The translations under genes and the position numbers were made by a program. Below, piece after piece: positions 41,397 through 47,312 of a stretch of DNA of 47,312 nucleotides. Each line of letters starts with the position of its first letter. The first letter of the stretch is position 1. The DNA lies in contig CAYVNW010000024.1 in NCBI GenBank assembly GCA_964452915.1, positions 1 through 47,312 on the forward strand, in the 5' to 3' direction. The DNA comes from Colivivens sp964452915. Its GTDB lineage: Bacteria > Bacteroidota > Bacteroidia > Bacteroidales > Bacteroidaceae. The notes under the pieces were generated by a model. It was not told where the DNA came from and did not search any database. It worked only from the letters and a program-made list of their open reading frames with translations.

Positions 41397-42348
41397 TTTC
41401 TGTTGTTTCTTCTTTTTCAAATACGTAACCCAATGTTTGGAGGCATTCAATCATTATTTTTGCCTTGGTTATAATTATCGGGTATTGGGAGTATTTCGTT
41501 TCGATGGTCTCCATATCATTGATTATCACGAGGCGTGCGTAGTCTCCGAGGTCTGTGTCCATAGTAGGGTAGTAGCCGTTGGTTGTTATTGACCATTCAT
41601 TTTTACCACGCGAGAGCAACCCTTGTGAATTGAGGTACTGTAAGCATTCGTCAGCAGTCTTATTATCATACCCAGTGAACGTCCTGGAGTAAAGGTTTGC
41701 CGATATTCTGGTGAATGCTCCGAATTTCAGTGAGTTGTCACTAATCACTTTATTTACAATCGCCATCAGTATCTGTTGAATAAAGTTCTTCTTCTGTGCT
41801 TCGGTACGTATTCTCGACAGGTTTGCCAACCCCACTGCAATGGCTCTTTCGCCTGTTGCCGCTACAGGGGTTGTTGTTGTAGTTCCTGTATTGCAATATA
41901 TCCGGTTTACGAGTAGCCAACTGAATGGTTGGAGTGTTTCCGTAAAGTGATATAGTATATTTTCTTCCATGAATTCTACTGCGTTCTTTTTTCTTGTGAG
42001 GTTTGGAAGCAGTGTGTATGTGTATTCATATGAAGAGGAAATGCTGAAACTTGAAGAGTTTACACTGTATGACAAGTCGAGTACTTCGGTGAAGTATGTT
42101 GAGTCACCATTTATGTTCACTCCAACGAAATAGTGCTGTATGGTATCGTTGAACAGCAGGTATGAGCCATGGTCTTTGAAGAACTGACGTCTGATTTCGG
42201 ATTCCTCATCGGTACAGGTGTCATTGGGAGCGAAGAAGAATGATGTATCCTTTACGTTTGGAACTATGTCATCCTCAGACTTATCGCATGATGCCATCAC
42301 TGAGATGGCGAGTGCTGTTGCGATTATATATGCGTATTTCTTTCTCAT
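41380..42348 (-). CDS. SusD-linked lipoprotein of unknown function
   Basis: A 322-residue lipoprotein (signal MRKKYAYIIATALAISVMASC, lipobox VMASC). After an acidic tether it has helical and beta segments (IRRQFFKDHGSYLLFNDTIQ, LLVNRIYC, ALGFAF-like FGAFTRISANLYS). By place it resembles the putative metallopeptidase lipoproteins that often follow SusD, but I see no HExxH motif, so I do not call it a peptidase. It starts 13 nt after susD and overlaps the next gene by 17 nt. Confidence 0.8.
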   Translation of the reverse strand: MRKKYAYIIATALAISVMASCDKSEDDIVPNVKDTSFFFAPNDTCTDEESEIRRQFFKDHGSYLLFNDTIQHYFVGVNINGDSTYFTEVLDLSYSVNSSSFSISSSYEYTYTLLPNLTRKKNAVEFMEENILYHFTETLQPFSWLLVNRIYCNTGTTTTTPVAATGERAIAVGLANLSRIRTEAQKKNFIQQILMAIVNKVISDNSLKFGAFTRISANLYSRTFTGYDNKTADECLQYLNSQGLLSRGKNEWSITTNGYYPTMDTDLGDYARLVIINDMETIETKYSQYPIIITKAKIMIECLQTLGYVFEKEETTENENEK

Positions 42349-42361
42349 GTCTTCTGAACGT

Positions 42362-43984
42362 TTAATTATCAGTATTGTCAAGAGGCAGGACCTCCGGTTG
42401 GCGGTTTGGACGTTTGTTCTGTTCCATACCTGTATTGAATTCTATTACCTCGTAAGGTATAGGTAGGGTGTATGCCTCGTCGTATGGTTCAAGAGTGTAG
42501 CGCACACGTTGCACTGCCTTTGCAGACTCACGGTCTTGGTAGTATGTGAATGTATGCTGTATTTCGTGCGATTCCGGAAGAACGCTGTTTACGCAGTAAC
42601 GTCGCAGGTCGAACCACCGTTGTCCTTCGAAGCAAAGTTCCCGACGGCGTTCGTCCCTTATCTCTTGTATGAGCTCGTCGCCCGACGATATGATTTTGTA
42701 TCCTCCATAGTTGCTTGAATAGCGCTTTACGCGTAGGTTGTTGATTGCTGTTCTCGCCTCGTTTTCCTCTCCGAGGTAGGCTGCGGCCTCTGCCTTGATG
42801 AGGTAGGCCTCGGCACTGCGAAGTCCGAATACGGTTGAGAAATAAGTGTTGTATGCACTTGCGTTCTCGTAATATGCATATTCATAATAATGCGGGTCGT
42901 TTGTCGTGTATGTAGTCCACCAATAAGTTGGGTGTGCGAGTATTTTTGTCACACCCACGAAATCGCCCATAGTCCAATACCATTGAGTTTTGCGCAGGTC
43001 TTGCGTTTCATATAGGTTATACAGGTCTTTTGTGGCGGTGAGACATTTCAGATTATACGACATTATGGTCGGTACGTTATCACTACCCATTGAGAAAATA
43101 TTCTCAACATTGTCTGCAGAATGGAAATATTCTTCTGTCGGACTGTTCAGGTCTTCAAGGGCAGGGTGTTCGGCTATTACCTTGTTTGCATAGGTACGTG
43201 CGTTCTTCCAATCTTGCATGTAGAGGTATACCCGTGCGGAGAGTAGGTCGGCTGCCACGCTGTCGGCCCTATAGTACGACTTTTGTGCCTTGGTGTATTG
43301 TGACAGTTCGGTACGTGCTGTTTCAAGGTCGGAAAGCACTTGGTCGTATACTTCTTTTACCGTATTCCGCGTGAACTTTATGTCCACCACGTCCTCGCTC
43401 AGTTTGAGTGGAACGCCTGGATTGGTCGCAGCATTCTCATCGTAAGGTTTGCCATACAAGTTGACGAGGAAGAAATACAGGTAAGCGCGTATGAAGTGTG
43501 CTTCGCCCGACACTTTGTGGTAGCCCAGTCTGTCCTCATCGTCTTTTACTTCTATGTCATTGAGGCTTGCAATGATGTTGTTGCATACATTGATATGATA
43601 GTAGCAGCGAGTCCAGGTCGGATTCTCTGCGTTGTATTCAGTCATTTCCGGTTTCACTCCTGTGCGTTCCTGCCATGTGAAATTGCCGAAATATGTATCC
43701 TGGTCGTCATATGACTGTGAGACTGCCGTGACATTTTCGTCGATGTCGTCTGTTAGGAAGTGGATGAATGAGCCGTCTTGCGTGCTGCCCCACAGACTTG
43801 GATGTTGCGGCACCTGATAGTCCATGTAGCCGCTTCCTATCAGCAGTTCGTCGAGGTCTTCCCAGTTGTGTGCGTAGTACTGGTCTTGTGAGTACTCATC
43901 AAGGAAGTCACCGCAAGAGGAGACAGCCGTTGCGCTTACCACCGCACACATTATTATATATATAAGTTTCTTCGTAATCTTCAT
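42362..43984 (-). CDS. SusD/RagB family outer-membrane lipoprotein
   Basis: A 540-residue SusD homologue with lipobox VSSC and the usual CGDFLDE start. The four TPR-like helical pairs are visible, with LGYHKVSGEAHFIRAYLYF and LVNLYGKP in the family position and RDERRRELCFEGQRWFDLRR near the C-terminus. SusD caps the SusC barrel and helps bind ligand at the cell surface. It stands 14 nt after susC. The ligand cannot be told from sequence. Confidence 0.96.
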   Translation of the reverse strand: MKITKKLIYIIMCAVVSATAVSSCGDFLDEYSQDQYYAHNWEDLDELLIGSGYMDYQVPQHPSLWGSTQDGSFIHFLTDDIDENVTAVSQSYDDQDTYFGNFTWQERTGVKPEMTEYNAENPTWTRCYYHINVCNNIIASLNDIEVKDDEDRLGYHKVSGEAHFIRAYLYFFLVNLYGKPYDENAATNPGVPLKLSEDVVDIKFTRNTVKEVYDQVLSDLETARTELSQYTKAQKSYYRADSVAADLLSARVYLYMQDWKNARTYANKVIAEHPALEDLNSPTEEYFHSADNVENIFSMGSDNVPTIMSYNLKCLTATKDLYNLYETQDLRKTQWYWTMGDFVGVTKILAHPTYWWTTYTTNDPHYYEYAYYENASAYNTYFSTVFGLRSAEAYLIKAEAAAYLGEENEARTAINNLRVKRYSSNYGGYKIISSGDELIQEIRDERRRELCFEGQRWFDLRRYCVNSVLPESHEIQHTFTYYQDRESAKAVQRVRYTLEPYDEAYTLPIPYEVIEFNTGMEQNKRPNRQPEVLPLDNTDN

Positions 43985-43998
43985 ATCATGTCGTGTTT

Positions 43999-46900
43999 TT
44001 AAAATTGAATGTTAAGTCCGAGTGTGAACTGAGGACGGTCGGACAATTGTACCTCACTGAATCCCCCCTGTGTTGGTGTCTGTCCTTTCAGTTTGCTGCT
44101 ACAGAATGTGTGCAGGTTAGTGCCAGTAAGGCTGATTGCCAATCGTGACAGCCCCCAATCGGAGAGTGTTTTTGGACTGAACTCGTATGTTAGGGTAATG
44201 TTTTGCAATTTCACGTAATCTGCGCTTACTACCCGTATGTCCGAATAGTCATACATTGTCCAATAGCTGGATGCGAGTATCGCTCCTGAGTTTCCGTTTT
44301 CACTGAAATGTCCGTTGTAGTAATAATAGCCCGGGGTGTCTTCTCCGAGTATTGCCGGTATTACTGTCTTATTCTCGTCGCCTGGGAATACCCATCTGTC
44401 GATAAGTGCCTTGTTCACGTTCGACTCGGTGTTATAGTTATCGTGGTCGTCGAATATACGAAAGAGGCGAGTCTTTGCTCCGAACGAGTACGACAAGTTG
44501 ATGCCCAATCTCCACTGTTTGTAGGTGAAGGTGTTGTTGACCGAGCCTGTAATGTCTGGTTCGCGTTTACCTGTAGGCACCAGAACAGATGTATATGTGG
44601 TGTAGTTGTCCATGTTGACAAGTTCAGATTGCCGTTCCTCCCAGTCCTCGAAAATAGGACCTCCGTCGATAGGGCTAAGTCCTAAGAACTTGTACGACCA
44701 TATTGTGCCAATAGGGCGTCCCTGCACTACTGCTGTGCCGCTGAGGAAGTCGTTGAGTTCATATGTCTCCGCTCCAGGGGCAGTCTTGATGTCGTTGAAC
44801 ACCTTCGACACGTTGCCCGAAAGAATCCAGTAGAAGTCTTTAAGCTTTATTGGAGTCGCACTCCAAGTCACATTATATCCTTTATTGGTAATCGTACCAG
44901 AGTTGATGACGTACGACTCATATCCGTTAACGTCTGAGATTGTTTTTTCGAGGAATGCGTCCACTGTCTTCTTGTAGTAGCCTTCAAGTCCTATCTGCAG
45001 GCGGCCGCCGAAGAAACTGGCATCGAGCCCTATGTTGGAGCTGTGTGTTTTCTCCCATTTGAGGTCTGGATTAGAGAATGAATTGACTGTGGATATGAAT
45101 TCGTTGTAGTGGCTGCTTAGGCTCCCTTTCTTCAGTATCATAACCGGAGTCTGTCCGTCAATCATATTTCCCTGCTGACCGTATGATGCCTTAAACGTCA
45201 GTTCGTCAAGCCATTCCTTATCGTTGAGATGGAATATCTCTATGAGGTTGGCGTTGCCCGATACAGACCAAATTGGCAACAGCTTGTCGTTACTTTGTGA
45301 GCCAAAGCGGTTTGAACCGTCATATCGCCCGTTGGCGTTAAGGGTGAACAACTTTTTGTAGGCGTATGTAAGTGTTCCGTAGACTGACAACATGTTGACC
45401 TTGCCATCTGATATCGAAGGGACGGTTCTTTGTAGCAAGCTGGTGTAATTAGGATACTCTGTTATATTAGTAATAAACGTCTTGCCTCTGTCTGCAAAGT
45501 ATCCGTAGTCGGTCCGTGAATAGCCGTCGGTTTTGGTGGAACTTGCCTCCACACCGAGAGCGAAGTTAATCATATGGTCGAGTTCTTTACCAAAGTGCTG
45601 GTTGAAATTACCCTGGAATCGGGTCGTAAATGAGCGGGTGTCAGTATTTGATGTTCCCAACTCTCCTCCGTAAGGCAGATATGATGACGATGATGGGTCC
45701 TCTCCATAGTTTGACCCACGCAGCGCTGACACGTGATAAGAGCGTTCGTCATACCATGTGGTGATATTGGCTGACTGTGTGTTTGCCGAGACAGTCCAGT
45801 TGAAGAATAGTGATTCTAACGGCCTGTATTGCAAGTTGATGGTAGCCATTGCACTCGATACACGCTGTTTTGTGTTGCTGTTCTCCAACTCGTTTAAGAT
45901 GTTGTAGTCGAGATAGCCACGTGCTGTCGATGAGTACTTACCATAATAATAGTACGAGCCGTCGTCATTGTATGCCGGAATGGCACGGCTGGTGTTGTAT
46001 GCATAGTCGGTAGGATTAGTTTCGCTGACATTATACTTACGGTCGTTCACGTAGCCGTTGGCGTTGAACTCAAGGCTGAACTTATCCGATAGTGTCATGT
46101 TCACCTTTGTCATGGCAGTGTATCTGCGGTTTGTCGTATTCTTAATGACATCATCCTGATCGGTATAGCCGATGGATGTATAGTACCGCACTCTATCCGA
46201 ACCTCCGGAAACGTTTACCGAATGGTCGTGAGAGAAAGAGTCGTGATCCAAAATTTTGAACCAGTCGGTGTTCAAACTTGCCATTTGGTTGACTTGCTCG
46301 TTAAATTCCTCCTGTGTGATTTGCCGTTTATAGAGTTGGTCGAGTGCATACTCATAGCCGACGAGTGGCATGCCAGAAGGGTAGGAGTAGTGGTTCTCTG
46401 CAAGGTATTGTGAGAACTGGATGCGCTCATTCGAGTTCATCAAGTCGATTTTCTTGTCTGTGTAGCGTGGACGACGGCGATATGTAAAGTTTGCATTATA
46501 TGAAATCTGCGCCTTTCCCACGCGTCCGCTCTTGGTCGTTATGACGATTACGCCGTTTGCGGCGCGCGTACCATATAGGGCCGTCGCAGCTGCGTCTTTC
46601 AGGACGTCGATTCGCTCAATGTCTTGCGGATTGATGCCTGCCACTGCGTTACCAATGCGGTTTACGTAGTCAGGGTCGTTAAGTACATCCGGACTAAGGT
46701 TAACAGGGTCGGTAAGTATTATTCCGTCAAGTACCCATAATGGCTCACGGTTACCAATCAATGTTGAGGTACCGCGTACGCGTAACCGTGGTGTCACTCC
46801 TATTTCGCCTGAGTTGGATGTGAAAGTGAGGTCAGGGACTTTTCCCTCAAGCATTTGGTCCACTGATGCTATACCTGGAATCTTGATATCCTCCATGTCT

Positions 46901-47312
46901 ACGGTGTAGACTGAACTGGTGAGGTTTCGGCGGTCTATTTGCTGATAACCATCGATGACAACATCCTTTAGTTGGTGTGTATCGTCCTCCAAAAAAACTT
47001 TTATTGCTTTCTTACGGTTGATTTTGACCGTTTGTGGTTTCATTCCTATGTAAGAGAAAGTGAGAGTCTTTGCATCAGCAGGTACATTACGGAGTATAAA
47101 CTTACCTTCGGCATTTGTAGCAACGCCGAGTCCGGCATGGCCGTCAACTAATACAGAAACACCAGGCAGCGGTTCGCCTCCGGTATCATAAACGGCTCCT
47201 TCCACTGTATTTGAAGTAGTTTGTCTTGTCGTTGCGTTGCCTCCAGATTGTGCAAATGCTAACTGGCAACCAATGGCTTGCCCTATGCACATGAAGGCAA
47301 TAAATACAATTT
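43999..47312 (-). CDS. SusC/RagA TonB-dependent receptor (5' end outside window)
   Basis: At least 1100 residues. The frame stays open past the first ATG (47292) to the window edge, and those codons (IVFIAFM) continue the hydrophobic core of the signal peptide, so the real start lies beyond 47312. Domains in order: a carboxypeptidase-regulatory-like fold (VEGAVYDTGGEPLPGVSVLV), a plug with VRGTSTLIGNREPLWVLDG and the SusC signature ANGVIVITTKSGR, then a 22-strand barrel that ends in FTLGLNIQF with terminal Phe. It imports a ligand across the outer membrane with energy from TonB. No adjacent polysaccharide lyase or glycosidase is seen, so the ligand may not be a glycan. Confidence 0.96.
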   Translation of the reverse strand, partial: IVFIAFMCIGQAIGCQLAFAQSGGNATTRQTTSNTVEGAVYDTGGEPLPGVSVLVDGHAGLGVATNAEGKFILRNVPADAKTLTFSYIGMKPQTVKINRKKAIKVFLEDDTHQLKDVVIDGYQQIDRRNLTSSVYTVDMEDIKIPGIASVDQMLEGKVPDLTFTSNSGEIGVTPRLRVRGTSTLIGNREPLWVLDGIILTDPVNLSPDVLNDPDYVNRIGNAVAGINPQDIERIDVLKDAAATALYGTRAANGVIVITTKSGRVGKAQISYNANFTYRRRPRYTDKKIDLMNSNERIQFSQYLAENHYSYPSGMPLVGYEYALDQLYKRQITQEEFNEQVNQMASLNTDWFKILDHDSFSHDHSVNVSGGSDRVRYYTSIGYTDQDDVIKNTTNRRYTAMTKVNMTLSDKFSLEFNANGYVNDRKYNVSETNPTDYAYNTSRAIPAYNDDGSYYYYGKYSSTARGYLDYNILNELENSNTKQRVSSAMATINLQYRPLESLFFNWTVSANTQSANITTWYDERSYHVSALRGSNYGEDPSSSSYLPYGGELGTSNTDTRSFTTRFQGNFNQHFGKELDHMINFALGVEASSTKTDGYSRTDYGYFADRGKTFITNITEYPNYTSLLQRTVPSISDGKVNMLSVYGTLTYAYKKLFTLNANGRYDGSNRFGSQSNDKLLPIWSVSGNANLIEIFHLNDKEWLDELTFKASYGQQGNMIDGQTPVMILKKGSLSSHYNEFISTVNSFSNPDLKWEKTHSSNIGLDASFFGGRLQIGLEGYYKKTVDAFLEKTISDVNGYESYVINSGTITNKGYNVTWSATPIKLKDFYWILSGNVSKVFNDIKTAPGAETYELNDFLSGTAVVQGRPIGTIWSYKFLGLSPIDGGPIFEDWEERQSELVNMDNYTTYTSVLVPTGKREPDITGSVNNTFTYKQWRLGINLSYSFGAKTRLFRIFDDHDNYNTESNVNKALIDRWVFPGDENKTVIPAILGEDTPGYYYYNGHFSENGNSGAILASSYWTMYDYSDIRVVSADYVKLQNITLTYEFSPKTLSDWGLSRLAISLTGTNLHTFCSSKLKGQTPTQGGFSEVQLSDRPQFTLGLNIQF

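Noticed and set aside
41380..42348. Zinc metallopeptidase
   Set aside because: Its position after susD suggested this family, but no HExxH or similar metal site is visible.

Overview
The window comes from a member of the order Bacteroidales, most likely a Prevotella-like gut or oral anaerobe. The evidence is a SusC/SusD pair, many SPII lipoproteins and outer-membrane barrels, Bacteroidetes-only families (DUF5683, DUF4270, DUF4105, TlpA/DUF4369), and promoters of the Bacteroidetes type (-33 TTTG, about 19 nt, -7 TAnnTTTG) upstream of many genes. Two runs of exactly 100 N (50-149 and 19424-19523) are scaffold joins, so gene order across them is not certain. The last gene runs off the right edge.

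Layout. 1-4626: the 3' part of tRNA-Val(UAC), a 53-nt tandem repeat that duplicates the tRNA 3' end, a SUI1/eIF1-like factor, then a ParA-like ATPase, a DUF5683 membrane protein and a bifunctional Rel (ppGpp) enzyme. 4627-5373: terminator, a 22-nt tandem repeat array, a good promoter and a leader of about 200 nt. 5374-16129 (perhaps to 17575): a compact eukaryote-like phospho-signalling operon. It encodes an FHA-FHA-TM-trypsin protein, a zinc-ribbon/FHA protein, a membrane PP2C phosphatase, a Ser/Thr kinase with FHA, an FHA membrane protein, a second Ser/Thr kinase whose exported part is about two dozen RHS/YD-like repeats, a secreted YbjN-like protein, and a GH43-like glycosidase 9 nt further on. 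17617-19043: two outer-membrane barrels on the minus strand and a possible gene remnant. 19857-24100: a helical lipoprotein on the plus strand, then minus-strand DUF4270, a GT5 glycogen-synthase-like protein and a SPOR lipoprotein, separated by repeat-rich spacers. 24410-26755: recR, a membrane protein and a GT2 glycosyltransferase. 26882-27250: a self-contained unit (promoter, 25-residue membrane peptide, terminator). 27342-29864: an exported GH2 beta-galactosidase. 29961-30746: rplU-rpmA. 31443-31613: a small 2[4Fe-4S] ferredoxin on the minus strand. 31879-34925: proC-pta-ackA. 35112-47312: a long minus-strand SusCD-type surface operon, from SusC downstream to two TlpA proteins.

How the parts work together. 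The phospho-signalling operon has writers (two kinases), an eraser (PP2C), several pThr readers (FHA) and two likely outputs facing the envelope (a tethered trypsin-like protease and a secreted YbjN-like protein). No type VI secretion structural gene, vWA gene or other known effector set is present, and I regard this locus as the best candidate for an undescribed system. The SusCD operon combines outer-membrane import (SusC/SusD), two accessory lipoproteins, two periplasmic thiol-disulfide proteins, a DUF4105 membrane protein and a dockerin-bearing exported protein. The proC-pta-ackA, recR and ribosomal-protein genes are ordinary core functions.
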